DNA of 64,000 bases from Candidatus Rhodoferax randersensis (lineage in GTDB: Bacteria; Pseudomonadota; Gammaproteobacteria; Burkholderiales; Burkholderiaceae_C). Of this stretch, positions 7,824-17,147 are shown one piece after another (the first letter of the stretch is position 1; every line of letters begins with the position of its first letter). Made by a program: the position numbers and the translations under genes. The notes beneath the pieces were generated by a model. The model saw nothing but the letters and a program-made list of their open reading frames with translations. It was not told the DNA's origin and did no database searches. Where the stretch lies: positions 1-64,000 of the forward strand of contig JADKEH010000009.1 of NCBI GenBank assembly GCA_016718155.1, in the 5' to 3' direction.

Positions 7824-10517
7824 ATGACGACGCCGCCACCCGGATCTGACCCGGCGTCCATGCCGGGCGCGTCGATGGACCCGGTGGTTCGACAAAACCG
7901 GATGCTGCACGCGATCAGCCGGGCACAGTCGCTGGTGATCGACAGCAGTGACCCCGGCGTTGTGTTCGAGGGGTTGCTGACGGAGCTGCTGAAGTTGACG
8001 CAGGCCGAATACGGCTTCATTGGCGAGGTGTTGTACACGCCCGAGTCGCAACCCTACCTCAAGACCTACGCCATCACCAACATCGCCTGGGACGACGCCA
8101 CCCGCGCACTCTATGCGCAACACACGCCGGGTGGCATGGTGTTCTCCAATTTGAAATCCCTGTTTGGCGTTGCCTTGGTCAGCGGCAAGCCGGTGATTGC
8201 CAACCACCCGGCCAACGACCCCCGGCGCTGCGGGTTGCCGCAGGGCCATCCGCCGCTCAATGCCTTCCTGGGGATACCAATCGAACACGGCAGCAAGCTG
8301 GTGGCGATGATCGGGCTGGCCAACCAGCCCGGTGGGTTCCACGACCACGACGTTGCCTTTCTGGACCCGCTTTGCAAAACCATTGGGCAACTGGTTCATG
8401 AGCGCAGAACCGAGCTGCAAAGACGCCTGGCGCTCGAAGAGCTGGAGCGCACCGCGGCGCTGCTGGCCCAGCGCACCGAGGCCCTCAAGAGCACGCTCGA
8501 CAGCATGAGCCAGGGTATCGTCATGTTGGACCGGGACGGACGTATCACGGTGCACAACCAGCGCCTGATCGAACTGCTGGACTTGCCCGAGAGTTTGTTG
8601 GCAATGCAGCCGACCTTCGGCGAAGTGGTTCAGTTTCAACTGGCGCGGGGTGACTTCGGAGACAACTTTGAGCGGGTCGACGCGTTAGCTCGCAAGCAGT
8701 TGGCTGGCGGTGTTCTGTCCAGCCAGCCTGGCAACTATTTACGCAGCACACCATCTGGTCGTGTGCTGCAGGTGGCAACCCGCCACTTGCCAGACGGTGG
8801 CTTGGTGCGCACCTATGCCGATGTCACCGAGCAACAGAGAGTGCATGAGGAGCTGCGCGCCAGCGAGCTGCGCTTTCGCAGCCTGACACGGCTCTCATCA
8901 GACTGGTATTGGATGCAGGACGAGCAGTTCCGCTTCGTCCAGTTCGAGGGCAACCGCGAGGCCAAGACCCAACGCCTGGAGGCCGCTGACCTGGGTCAGA
9001 CGCGCTGGGAGATTGGCGCCTGCAATATGACCGAGGCCGACTGGCAGGTGCACCGTGCGGCGCTGCAGGCGCACCAGGTCTTTCGCGAACTGGAACTGGA
9101 GCGACGTCGCGATGACGGCATGGCCTATTGGATATCGGTCAGCGGTGAGCCCATCGTTGATGAGGCCGGGGTGTTTCGCGGCTACTGCGGCATTGGCTGC
9201 GACATCACCTCGCGCAAGCTGGCAGAGGCGCAGATCGAGAAGCTGGCTTTTTTTGATGCCTTGACCGGATTGCCCAATCGGCGCCTGCTCTATGACCGGC
9301 TGCAGCAAGCGGTGGTGGTCGGTCAGCGCCGGGGCGCGCACGGCGCCTTGTTGTTCATTGACCTGGATGACTTCAAGGCCATCAACGATACCCAAGGGCA
9401 CGAGGTCGGCGACCAATTGCTCAAACAGGTTGCCATGCGCTTGAGTGGGTGTGTGCGCCAGACGGACACTGTGGCGCGACTCGGTGGCGACGAGTTTGTG
9501 GTGATGCTCGATGAACTGAGCGAGCAGGCGGCGCAGGCAGCGGCGCAGGCCGAAGCCGTTGGCAAGAAGATTCTGGCCTCCTTGAACCAGCCCTTTGAAT
9601 TGGCGCAACAATGGCTTCACAGCTCGCCCAGCATTGGCGTGGCCTTGTTCTGCGGCCAGCAAGACAGCGCCGACGAGTTGCTCAAGCGGGCTGACCTGGC
9701 CATGTACCAGGCCAAGGCCGCTGGACGCAACACCATGCGCTTTTTTGACCCGCAAATGCAAACTGCGGTGTCCGAGCGCGCCACATTGGAGGCGGACCTT
9801 CGCCACGGACTGGCACGCGGAGAACTGCTGCTGCACTACCAGCCGGTGGTGGATGCGCAGGGCCAGACCACCGGCGTCGAGGCACTGGCGCGCTGGCAAC
9901 ATCCGCTGCGTGGTTTGGTGCCACCCGGCGAATTCATTCCCTTGGCGGAACAGTCGGGTTTGATTTTGACCTTGGGGCAGTGGGTGCTGGACGTGGCTTG
10001 CCGACAACTGGTAGCCTGGAGCGCGCAGGCCAGCACCCGGGGCTGGAGCATGGCCGTCAACGTCAGTGCCCGCCAGTTTCGACACCCTGATTTTGTCAAC
10101 CTGGTGCTCACTACCTTGCGCACCACAGGCGCCAACCCGTACCGGCTGAAGCTGGAGCTGACCGAGAGCCTGCTGGTCAGCGATGTGGACGACGCCATTG
10201 CCAAGATGAGCGAATTGCGCTCGATAGGTGTGCGGTTTGCGCTGGATGACTTCGGCACCGGTTACTCGTCCCTGAGCTACCTGCAGCGCCTGCCCTTGGA
10301 TCAGCTCAAGATTGATCAGTCCTTTGTGCGCGACGTCCTGCACAGCGCCAACGACGCCGCCATCGTGCGCACCATTCTGTCGCTGGCCCACAGCATGGAA
10401 CTGACGGTGGTGGCCGAGGGTGTCGAGACCATCGGCCAGCACGAGTTCCTGGCGCAGTGTGGCTGCTTGGCCTTCCAGGGCTACCTGTTTGGCAGGCCCG
10501 CGCCGATCACGGGCTAG
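7824..10517 (+). CDS. GAF-PAS-PAS-GGDEF-EAL cyclic-di-GMP protein
   Basis: An 897-residue soluble signalling protein predicted to make and/or degrade cyclic-di-GMP. A GAF domain spans about residues 25-195, a PAS 215-330 (MSQGIVMLDRDGRITVHNQR), and a second PAS 345-465. The GGDEF domain has an intact GGDEF at 554-558 and an inhibitory site RQTD at 545-548. In the EAL domain the signature lies at 686-688 (GVEALARW), with ELTESLL, DDFGTGYSS at 808-816, LKIDQSF and AEGVET present. Both catalytic sites look competent. No membrane segment is seen. A paralogue follows 87 bases downstream on the same strand. The ATG has only a weak AGG upstream. Which activity dominates cannot be read from the sequence. 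Confidence 0.93.
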   Translation: MTTPPPGSDPASMPGASMDPVVRQNRMLHAISRAQSLVIDSSDPGVVFEGLLTELLKLTQAEYGFIGEVLYTPESQPYLKTYAITNIAWDDATRALYAQHTPGGMVFSNLKSLFGVALVSGKPVIANHPANDPRRCGLPQGHPPLNAFLGIPIEHGSKLVAMIGLANQPGGFHDHDVAFLDPLCKTIGQLVHERRTELQRRLALEELERTAALLAQRTEALKSTLDSMSQGIVMLDRDGRITVHNQRLIELLDLPESLLAMQPTFGEVVQFQLARGDFGDNFERVDALARKQLAGGVLSSQPGNYLRSTPSGRVLQVATRHLPDGGLVRTYADVTEQQRVHEELRASELRFRSLTRLSSDWYWMQDEQFRFVQFEGNREAKTQRLEAADLGQTRWEIGACNMTEADWQVHRAALQAHQVFRELELERRRDDGMAYWISVSGEPIVDEAGVFRGYCGIGCDITSRKLAEAQIEKLAFFDALTGLPNRRLLYDRLQQAVVVGQRRGAHGALLFIDLDDFKAINDTQGHEVGDQLLKQVAMRLSGCVRQTDTVARLGGDEFVVMLDELSEQAAQAAAQAEAVGKKILASLNQPFELAQQWLHSSPSIGVALFCGQQDSADELLKRADLAMYQAKAAGRNTMRFFDPQMQTAVSERATLEADLRHGLARGELLLHYQPVVDAQGQTTGVEALARWQHPLRGLVPPGEFIPLAEQSGLILTLGQWVLDVACRQLVAWSAQASTRGWSMAVNVSARQFRHPDFVNLVLTTLRTTGANPYRLKLELTESLLVSDVDDAIAKMSELRSIGVRFALDDFGTGYSSLSYLQRLPLDQLKIDQSFVRDVLHSANDAAIVRTILSLAHSMELTVVAEGVETIGQHEFLAQCGCLAFQGYLFGRPAPITG

Positions 10518-10604
10518 CGCCGCTCGGTTGGTTCTGGCCGCAGCCATGCGTGCGCGGCAAATCGGCCACTTGCGGCACAATGTCCGAGACACTTTGTACT
10601 CAAT

Positions 10605-13571
10605 GTGGAACCTACCCCTGTGACCAGCCAAGTCCCGGCCCATTTGGCTGCCGAAATTGAGCGCCTGCGCGCTGAGCTTGAGGCCACCCAGCAGCGCCTG
10701 CGAGTGGTGGTGCAGGCCTCGGGCGCGCTGCTGGGTACGCTGGAGTTCGAACTTGATCCTGCCGGTCAACTGTTACTGGTGCGCGCCGATGCCATGGCCG
10801 ACAAGCTGCTTGGCAAGCCCTGCGGCCCCTACATCGGGCGGCCGCTGCTGAGCTTGTTTCCCGGTCTGCGTGTGACAACCTTGCCGAACGAGTTGGCGGC
10901 GGTGGCGCGCGAGGGTGGGGTGGTGGGGCCTGCGGCCACCCTGGGCGAGGGCATGCTGTCGGGACGCGCTTACCAGTTCTTTGCGTTCCAGTCGGCGGCG
11001 AATCGGGTGGTGGCCAAGTTCTGGGATGGATTGGGGGCCCCCCAGGTGCAGCGGATGGCGGAGCGCTCTCAGCAGCAATTGCTGGTGGTGTTCCGCGACA
11101 GCCCGGTGGCAATTTCCATGAGCCGCGCGGCCGATGGCGTGTATGTGGACGTCAACGAGGAGTGGTGCAGACTGACCGGCGTGTCTTTTGACCAGGCGCT
11201 GGGCCGGTCCGCCATCGATCTGGGCTTCTGGCGCGACACCGCCGAGCGCGACGCTGGCACAGCGCCGATGCGCGACACCGGGCACTTGCGCAACCTGGAT
11301 CTGCCGTTCAAGCGCATGGACGGCGAGCAACGTATTTTGCAGCTCAACGGCTCGCGCATCGAGATCGACGGCACCAGCTATTACCTGAGCTACCTCAAGG
11401 ATGTGACGGCCGCGCGCGCCGCCCAGGCCGCTCTGGCGCAAAGCGAACAAAAGCTCAAGGACAGCAACAGCCACCTCAATGAGCAGATTGCACTGTTTGA
11501 ATCCATGGAGAGCCTGGCCACGGTGGGCCATTGGGTGTCTCGGCCCGGCGGAGACGGGCTGGTCTGGTCAGGGGGCCTGTACGCGCTGTCCGGGCTGGAG
11601 CCGGGCAGTGTCGGCAGTACCACGGCGGGGCGTAGCCGCATCTTGGACGAGGATCGGCCGACCTTCGAGGCCGCGCGCGCCAGACTGGACGGCGCCACAG
11701 TGGAATACCGCTGGGCGCATCCGGATGGCCGGGTGCGCTGGTTGCGCGCGCGCATGCACCGGCGCTACCAGGGCGGCGTGGCGGTGCTCGATTTTGGCGT
11801 GGTGCAGGATGTCACGACCGAGCGCAATGCGGCGCTGGCCTTGCAGGATCGGTTGGCGTTCATCCAGAAAATCACCAGCCGCGTGCCCGGCGTGGTGTAC
11901 CAGTTGCGACGCGCTCTAGACGGCCGGTTTCAGTTTCTCTACATCAGCGAGACGGTGCGCGAGATGTACGGCGGCGTCACCCCCGACCAGTTGTTGCACG
12001 ATGCCAGTTGCACGCTGGCGCTTCACCACCCCGATGATCTATCTGGTTTTCTGACCTCATTGAAGGTGTCGGCGCGCGACCTGACGCCCTGGCGTCACGA
12101 GTACCGCTTGCGCTTTCCGGACGGCTCCGTGACCTGGTTGTTCGGTCAGGCGATGCCGGAGGCGCAGGCCGATGGAGGGGTGGTGTGGAATGGTGTCACC
12201 ACCGACATCACCGAGCGCAAGCAAGCCGAGGAAAAGATCGAGCGCCTCGCGTTTTTCGACATGCTGACCGGGCTGCCCAACCGGCGGCTTCTGATGGACC
12301 GGCTGCAGCACGCGCTGGCGCTGGGTGACCGGGCCCGACGGCCCGGCGCCCTGCTGTTTATCGATCTGGACAATTTCAAGGACCTCAACGACACCCAGGG
12401 CCATGACGTCGGGGACCAGTTGCTCAAGCAGGTCGCCATCCGACTCGGCGAGTGCGTGCGCGGCGCCGATACGGTGGCGCGCCTGGGTGGTGACGAGTTT
12501 GTCGTGATGCTCGAAGAGCTGGGCGGCGAAGTGGGTGAGGCGGCGGCTCTGGCCGAATCGGTGGCGCGCAAGATTCTGACGACCCTTAACCAGCCTTTCC
12601 GTCTGGCTGGGCAGGAGCACCACAGTACACCCAGCATCGGCATTGCGCTGTTTCACGACCAACTCAGCAGTGTCGACGATCTGCTCAAACGGGCCGATCT
12701 GGCCATGTACCAGGCCAAGGCCGCAGGGCGCAACACGCTGCGCTTCTTTGACCCGCAAATGCAGGTGGTGGTGGCCGCCAGGGCCGAACTGGAAGGGGAC
12801 TTGCGCCTGGGCCTGCAGCGCGATGAACTGCTGCTTTATTACCAGCCGGTGGTGGATGAGCTTGCCCGCGTGATCGGCGTCGAGGCGCTGGTGCGTTGGC
12901 GCCATCCCAAGCGTGGACTGGTATCGCCCGCTGAATTCATCCCGGTGGCGGAACAGAGTGGGCTGATCTTGCCCCTCGGGCAGTGGGTGCTGGCGCAGGC
13001 GTGCGCACAATTGGTGGCCTGGTCGGCCCTGCCCGCAACGGCGCGCCTGACGATAGCGGTCAATGTGAGTGCGCGCCAGTTCCGCCACGCCGAGTTTGCG
13101 ACGCAGGTGCTGGAACTATTGCGTGTCAGTGGCGCCAACCCCTATCGGCTCAAGCTGGAGATCACCGAGAGCCTGTTGCTGAGCGACATGGACGACGCGA
13201 TCGAGAAAATGAGCGAACTGCGCTCGATTGGGGTCAGTTTTGCGCTGGATGATTTTGGCACCGGCTACTCGTCATTGGCCTACCTCAAGCGGCTGCCGTT
13301 GGAGCAGCTCAAGATCGATCAGTCGTTTGTGCGCGATGTCATGACCGATCCGAACGACGCCGCCATTGCGCTGGCGGTGTTGACGCTGGGGCGCAGCCTG
13401 GGCCTGACAGTGGTCGCCGAAGGCGTGGAAACACCCGAGCAACACGCGCTGCTGCGCAACCACGGGTGTTGTGTGTTTCAGGGTTATCTGTTTGGCCGAC
13501 CGGTGCCGGTCGAGGCGCTTGACTTACGTTCGACCGAGCAGGCGGTCTCGTCAGTCAGTTGGATGATCTGA
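10605..13571 (+). CDS. Multi-PAS GGDEF-EAL cyclic-di-GMP protein
   Basis: A 988-residue paralogue of the preceding gene. A short coiled coil (AAEIERLRAELEATQQRLR) leads into about four PAS-like modules: roughly residues 30-145, 150-275, 295-405 and 420-535. The third resembles PAS_3, with WRAHPDGRVRW-like WAHPDGRVRWLRA. GGDEF is intact at 628-632 with RGAD as inhibitory site, EAL at 760-762, and DDFGTGYSS from 882. Both enzymatic halves are about as similar to the upstream protein as expected for a tandem duplication with exchanged sensors. The start is GTG at 10605 with no good ribosome binding site; GTG at 10620 is an alternative. The 3' end overlaps the convergent suhB by 21 bases. Confidence 0.92.
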   Translation: MEPTPVTSQVPAHLAAEIERLRAELEATQQRLRVVVQASGALLGTLEFELDPAGQLLLVRADAMADKLLGKPCGPYIGRPLLSLFPGLRVTTLPNELAAVAREGGVVGPAATLGEGMLSGRAYQFFAFQSAANRVVAKFWDGLGAPQVQRMAERSQQQLLVVFRDSPVAISMSRAADGVYVDVNEEWCRLTGVSFDQALGRSAIDLGFWRDTAERDAGTAPMRDTGHLRNLDLPFKRMDGEQRILQLNGSRIEIDGTSYYLSYLKDVTAARAAQAALAQSEQKLKDSNSHLNEQIALFESMESLATVGHWVSRPGGDGLVWSGGLYALSGLEPGSVGSTTAGRSRILDEDRPTFEAARARLDGATVEYRWAHPDGRVRWLRARMHRRYQGGVAVLDFGVVQDVTTERNAALALQDRLAFIQKITSRVPGVVYQLRRALDGRFQFLYISETVREMYGGVTPDQLLHDASCTLALHHPDDLSGFLTSLKVSARDLTPWRHEYRLRFPDGSVTWLFGQAMPEAQADGGVVWNGVTTDITERKQAEEKIERLAFFDMLTGLPNRRLLMDRLQHALALGDRARRPGALLFIDLDNFKDLNDTQGHDVGDQLLKQVAIRLGECVRGADTVARLGGDEFVVMLEELGGEVGEAAALAESVARKILTTLNQPFRLAGQEHHSTPSIGIALFHDQLSSVDDLLKRADLAMYQAKAAGRNTLRFFDPQMQVVVAARAELEGDLRLGLQRDELLLYYQPVVDELARVIGVEALVRWRHPKRGLVSPAEFIPVAEQSGLILPLGQWVLAQACAQLVAWSALPATARLTIAVNVSARQFRHAEFATQVLELLRVSGANPYRLKLEITESLLLSDMDDAIEKMSELRSIGVSFALDDFGTGYSSLAYLKRLPLEQLKIDQSFVRDVMTDPNDAAIALAVLTLGRSLGLTVVAEGVETPEQHALLRNHGCCVFQGYLFGRPVPVEALDLRSTEQAVSSVSWMI

Positions 13572-14438
13572 CTCTGGCGTGTGCAGGATGGGCGTGGCCT
13601 GACGCACGGCCGCCTTGTCGCCCGCGCCCGCAAACTTGCTGTACTTGCCCAGAATCCCAACCAGTTGACCGTAGATTTTGGGGCTGCCGGCGAGGCATTC
13701 CTTTTGGTGCAGGAAGTCGCTCTCGCCGGTGAAGTTGCCTACCAGGCCACCGGCTTCGGTTACCAGCAGCGAGCCCGCCGCCATATCCCAGGGCTGCAGA
13801 CCGGTTTCGAAAAAGGCGTCGGTAAAGCCAGCGGCCACGTAGGCCAGGTCCAGCGCGGCGGCGCCGGGACGGCGCAAGCCGGCGGTGCGCTGCATCACCT
13901 CGCCCATCATGCGCAAATAGGCATTGAAATCGTCGCCAGGGCGGAACGGAAAGCCGGTGGAAATCAGGCACTCCTGCATGCGGGTGCGCTTGGAGACGCG
14001 GATGCGCCGGTCGTTCATGTAGGCGCCGCGCCCCTTGGTGGCGGTGAACAGGTCGTTGCGGCTGGGGTCGTAGATGACGGCCTGCTCAACCTTGCCCTTG
14101 ACCGCCAGCGCAATGCTGACGCAGTACACCGGCAAGCCGTGGATGAAGTTGGTGGTGCCGTCCAGCGGATCGATGATCCAGACATAGTCGCTGTCCTTGG
14201 CGCCATGCTCGCTGCCCGATTCCTCGGCCAGAATGCCGTGCCCCGGATACGCGGTGAGCAGCATCTCGATGATGGCCTGCTCGGCCGCGTGATCGACTTC
14301 GGTCACGAAGTCGTTGACCTGCTTTTGCGAAATGCGCACCGCTTCCACATCCAGCGCGGCGCGGTTGATGATGGCACCAGCGGCGCGGGCGGCCTTGATG
14401 GCCACATTGATCATGGGGTGCAGATTGGGGGGCGGCAT
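13551..14438 (-). CDS. suhB: Inositol-1-monophosphatase family protein SuhB
   Basis: A 295-residue Mg-dependent, lithium-sensitive phosphatase fold. In enteric bacteria SuhB hydrolyses inositol monophosphate and also acts in rRNA antitermination. The metal-binding motifs are clear: DFVTEVDHAAEQAI, GILAEESG (Glu-Glu), WIIDPLDGTTNFIHGLP, and the C-terminal QPWDMAAGSLLVTEAGG. Length is slightly above the usual 265-270 because of a C-terminal tail. The start may be the ATG at 14438 or the one at 14414 (MINVAIKAARAAG), which matches the family's usual N-terminus; neither has a clear ribosome binding site. It is convergent with, and overlaps, the GGDEF-EAL gene. Confidence 0.93.
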   Translation of the reverse strand: MPPPNLHPMINVAIKAARAAGAIINRAALDVEAVRISQKQVNDFVTEVDHAAEQAIIEMLLTAYPGHGILAEESGSEHGAKDSDYVWIIDPLDGTTNFIHGLPVYCVSIALAVKGKVEQAVIYDPSRNDLFTATKGRGAYMNDRRIRVSKRTRMQECLISTGFPFRPGDDFNAYLRMMGEVMQRTAGLRRPGAAALDLAYVAAGFTDAFFETGLQPWDMAAGSLLVTEAGGLVGNFTGESDFLHQKECLAGSPKIYGQLVGILGKYSKFAGAGDKAAVRQATPILHTPESDHPTD

Positions 14439-14791
14439 AAATTGTGGGGGTAAGAGCAGCTGACAGACCCGTCGATGCGGGCCGCTTGGGCGTCGATTTT
14501 CTCATGAAACCTGAAGGCGCCCACTTATCTGCGGCGGCACCCCCTAAGCTCACCCCCTATCCCCCAACCCCTTTCCACCCTCGCCAGGGCGGAAAGGGGG
14601 GCCCTATTTGGTGACTGGTCTCGACCAACGCGTTCACGGCGCGAGCGTCGCGACTGCTACCACTCAGCAAAATGGGTCGCCACCGGTCGTAGCTGATTCC
14701 AACAACTGAGTACCCTCGCCGGCTGGCCGCTGCGCGCCAGCGACGAGTCACGAGACAGAGACACGCCATGCGGACAGGGGACAATTGCCCC
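14439..14791. other. Intergenic region with GC hairpin
   Basis: About 350 bases between the divergent suhB and trmJ. The only structure I see is an inverted repeat, CCCCTTTCC at 14568-14576 with GGAAAGGGG at 14591-14599, extended inside by CCCT/AGGG. It lacks a T tract. Promoters of both genes should lie here, but none is obvious. Confidence 0.5.
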
Positions 14792-15616
14792 ATGACAACC
14801 CGATTCATCCTGATCAACACCAGCCACGCCGGCAATGTTGGCGCCGCCGCACGCGCCATGAAGACCATGGGTTTTGACGAACTGGTGCTGGTGGCGCCGC
14901 GCTGGGCCAACGTGCTGCGCCGCGAAGAGACCATCCAGCGCGCCAGCGGGGCACTGGACGTGTTGGCCAAGGCGCGTATCGTCGGCACGCTGGACGAGGC
15001 GCTGGACGGCATCACGCACCTGTGCGCCACCGCCATGACGCCGCGTGACTTTGGTCCGCCGACGCGCACGCCACGCGAGCACTTCGAATTGCTATCACAA
15101 AATGAGCATGCATCGATCACACAGAAAGGAACAGAGGCCGATATGGCACTCAGCGCGCGGCCAGATTGGGTACCTGATGGAATCGCTTTCCTGTTCGGCT
15201 CGGAGCGCTTCGGCATGAGCAACGAGGATGTGTACCGCTGCCACGTGGCGCTGAGCATTCCCAGCAACCCGCAATTCGGCTCGCTCAATATTGGTGCCGC
15301 CTTGCAGGTGATCGCCTATGAGTGGCGCCTGGCGCTGGGCGGCTTCGCGGTGCAGGCGGCCGCCGTCTCGACGCAACTGGCCGACGCACAGCAACTCGCG
15401 GGCATGCTGGCGCACTGGGAGCGCGCCCTGGTGTCGATCGGCTTTCTTGACCCGCAAGCGCCCAAGAAGTTGATGCCGCGCCTGAACCAGTTGTTCAACC
15501 GTGCAGGCGTGACGCAGGAGGAGATTCACATCCTGCGCGGCATTGCCAAGATGATGGATCGCGGCGCGGCCAGCCATAAATCCCCAGGTGGCCAGGCAGA
15601 TCCGAGCAGCGACTAG
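14792..15616 (+). CDS. trmJ: tRNA (cytidine/uridine-32-2'-O)-methyltransferase TrmJ
   Basis: A 274-residue SPOUT-class RNA methyltransferase that 2'-O-methylates position 32 of certain tRNAs with S-adenosylmethionine. The N-terminus (TRFILINTSHAGNVGAAARA) and the knot motifs FLFGSERFGMSNED and IPSNPQFGSLNIGAALQV are characteristic. The C-terminal extension with LNQLFNRAGVTQEEIHILRGI fits TrmJ. I prefer the ATG at 14792 (MTTRF); the frame is open from an ATG at 14768. Residues about 99-118 (LLSQNEHASITQKGTEAD) form an insert that coincides with a short interspersed repeat and is unlike the rest in composition. Confidence 0.9.
   Translation: MTTRFILINTSHAGNVGAAARAMKTMGFDELVLVAPRWANVLRREETIQRASGALDVLAKARIVGTLDEALDGITHLCATAMTPRDFGPPTRTPREHFELLSQNEHASITQKGTEADMALSARPDWVPDGIAFLFGSERFGMSNEDVYRCHVALSIPSNPQFGSLNIGAALQVIAYEWRLALGGFAVQAAAVSTQLADAQQLAGMLAHWERALVSIGFLDPQAPKKLMPRLNQLFNRAGVTQEEIHILRGIAKMMDRGAASHKSPGGQADPSSD
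15086..15141 (+). repeat. Short interspersed repeat in frame within trmJ
   Basis: This stretch (starts GAATTGCTATCACAAAATGA, ends ACAGAGGCCG) is poorer in GC than its surroundings. It resembles the repeats inside earP and rlmD in the order AATT-TATC/TAGC-(AC)GC-AAGG-GAGGCC. It is the most diverged of the four copies and encodes a non-conserved insert. Membership of the family is inferred by eye. Confidence 0.5.
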
Positions 15617-15622
15617 TCTGAC

Positions 15623-15672
15623 ACCTTGCCGGACAGACCGCAGCCGCGCAGCGGCAAGCTCTGTCCTCAACT
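15623..15672 (+). repeat. Dispersed hairpin repeat, copy 1
   Basis: ACCTTGC-GGACAGACCGCAGC then GCTCTGTCCTCAACT, with GGACAGA (15631-15637) pairing with TCTGTCC (15660-15666). The same unit occurs downstream of rpoS at 42822-42866. It lies just upstream of cysE. Confidence 0.7.
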
Positions 15673-15684
15673 AGACTAGGGGGC

Positions 15685-16458
15685 ATGTTTGCCCGCCTTC
15701 GCTCCGACATTCAATGCATCCTCGACCGTGACCCGGCTGCCCGCAGCACTTGGGAGGTGCTCACCTGTTACCCCGGCCTGCACGCCCTGGTGCTGCACCG
15801 GCGCGCGCACTGGTGCTGGACGCACGGCCTCAAGTGGCTGGGCCGCTTCATCTCGCATGTGGCGCGCTGGCTGACCGGCATCGAGATTCACCCGGGCGCC
15901 ATCATTGGCGAGCGCGTCTTCTTTGACCACGCCATGGGTGTGGTGGTGGGTGAGACCGCCGAGATCGGCGACGGCTGCACCATCTACCAGGGCGTGACGC
16001 TGGGCGGCACCTCGCTCTACAAAGGCGTGAAGCGACACCCCACGTTGGGCCGGGACGTGGTGGTTAGTGCTGGCGCCAAGGTGCTGGGCGGTTTTGTGGT
16101 GGGTGATGGGGCCAAGATCGGCAGCAACGCCGTGGTGATCAAGCCGGTGCCGGCCGGTGCCACCGCCGTAGGCATTCCGGCACGCATCATCCCGAGCAAG
16201 GCCGGAGAAAGCGCCGACGTGACCGCGCCCGAGCGTAAGTTCAGCGCCTACGGCATTACCCTGGACGATGACCCCCTGAGCCAGGCCATGCATGGCCTGA
16301 TCAACAATGCTTCGTCACAGGAGCATCAGATTGCCCTGCTGTGGAAGGCCATTGAGACCCTGCAGGCCAATCGCGCCGGCACCGACTGCGTGCCGGGCGA
16401 CGCGGCGCTCAAGGAATGCTTCGAGGCCGACAAGCTCAATCAGTTGGTGGGGGAGTAG
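15685..16458 (+). CDS. cysE: Serine O-acetyltransferase
   Basis: A 257-residue enzyme that transfers acetyl from acetyl-CoA to L-serine, the first step of cysteine synthesis. After a helical N-terminal part (MFARLRSDIQCILDRDP, TCYPGLHALVLHRRAH), left-handed beta-helix hexapeptide repeats follow: IEIHPGAIIGERVFFDHAMG, VVVGETAEIGDGCTIYQG, and VTLGGTSLYKGVKRHPTLG with the catalytic His/Asp region. An extra C-terminal 75 residues are not typical of the short EpsC-like CysE forms. The start ATG follows the dispersed hairpin repeat closely; no strong ribosome binding site apart from AGGGGG at about six bases. Confidence 0.93.
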   Translation: MFARLRSDIQCILDRDPAARSTWEVLTCYPGLHALVLHRRAHWCWTHGLKWLGRFISHVARWLTGIEIHPGAIIGERVFFDHAMGVVVGETAEIGDGCTIYQGVTLGGTSLYKGVKRHPTLGRDVVVSAGAKVLGGFVVGDGAKIGSNAVVIKPVPAGATAVGIPARIIPSKAGESADVTAPERKFSAYGITLDDDPLSQAMHGLINNASSQEHQIALLWKAIETLQANRAGTDCVPGDAALKECFEADKLNQLVGE

Positions 16459-16544
16459 GGCACCGTCATGCGGCTGAGCGCCACCCCCTTGGGGGCAACA
16501 CCAGTGGCCTGGCGCAGCCTGGCTCCACGGCGATTTGGCGTGCG

Positions 16545-17147
16545 TCATTGCGCGCGAATGGCGCTTTTGGGCCGAAACGCCTTGCACACCGCGTCATCGG
16601 TCTCTAGATAAGGCCCGCCAATCAGGTCGATGCAATAGGGCACCGCTGCAAAAATACCGGGCACCACGGACTGACCGGCGGCATCACGCACGCCTTCAAG
16701 CGTTTCCTGGATCGATTTGGGTTGGCCCGGCAGATTGATGATCAGGGCCTGTTTGCGAATCACCGCCACCTGACGCGACAGAATCGCGGTCGGCACGAAG
16801 TTCAGGCTGATGGCGCGCATCTGTTCACCAAAGCCGGGCATCACCTTGTCGGCTACCGCCACCGTGGCCTCGGGGGTCACGTCGCGCAAAGCCGGGCCGG
16901 TGCCGCCGGTGGTCAGCACCAGGGCGCAACCCGCATCCACCAGTTCGATCAAGGTCTGGCTGATGGCGACCTGTTCGTCGGGGATCAGCCGTGGCTCGAA
17001 CTGCAGCGGGTTTTTGAGTGCACGGGTCAGCCAGTCCTGCAGCGCGGGTAGGCCTTTGTCGACGTACACGCCGGTCGAGGCGCGGTCGCTGATCGAGACG
17101 ATGCCGATCTTGACCGCATCGTGGGCTGTCACAGTGGGCGTATTCAT
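16545..17147 (-). CDS. mog: Molybdopterin adenylyltransferase
   Basis: A 200-residue MogA/MoaB-fold protein that adenylylates molybdopterin before molybdenum insertion. KIGIVSISDRASTGVYVDKG at the N-terminus, the MPT-binding LVLTTGGTGPALRDVTPEAT, and INLPGQPKSIQETL are diagnostic. Length fits Mog rather than the shorter MoaB. The true start is the ATG at 17147, overlapping the darP stop codon by ATGA with GGAGACAAGG upstream. The longer open frame to 17372 is an antisense-like extension over darP. It is translationally coupled to darP. Confidence 0.93.
   Translation of the reverse strand: MNTPTVTAHDAVKIGIVSISDRASTGVYVDKGLPALQDWLTRALKNPLQFEPRLIPDEQVAISQTLIELVDAGCALVLTTGGTGPALRDVTPEATVAVADKVMPGFGEQMRAISLNFVPTAILSRQVAVIRKQALIINLPGQPKSIQETLEGVRDAAGQSVVPGIFAAVPYCIDLIGGPYLETDDAVCKAFRPKSAIRAQ

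Noticed and set aside
8898..10769. A 623-codon minus-strand frame opposite the first GGDEF-EAL gene
   Set aside because: It is a shadow frame caused by high GC; no motif, while the plus strand has complete GAF, PAS, GGDEF and EAL domains.
16475..16510. CCCCCTTGGGGG hairpin after cysE as a terminator
   Set aside because: No T tract follows on either strand and the stem is short.
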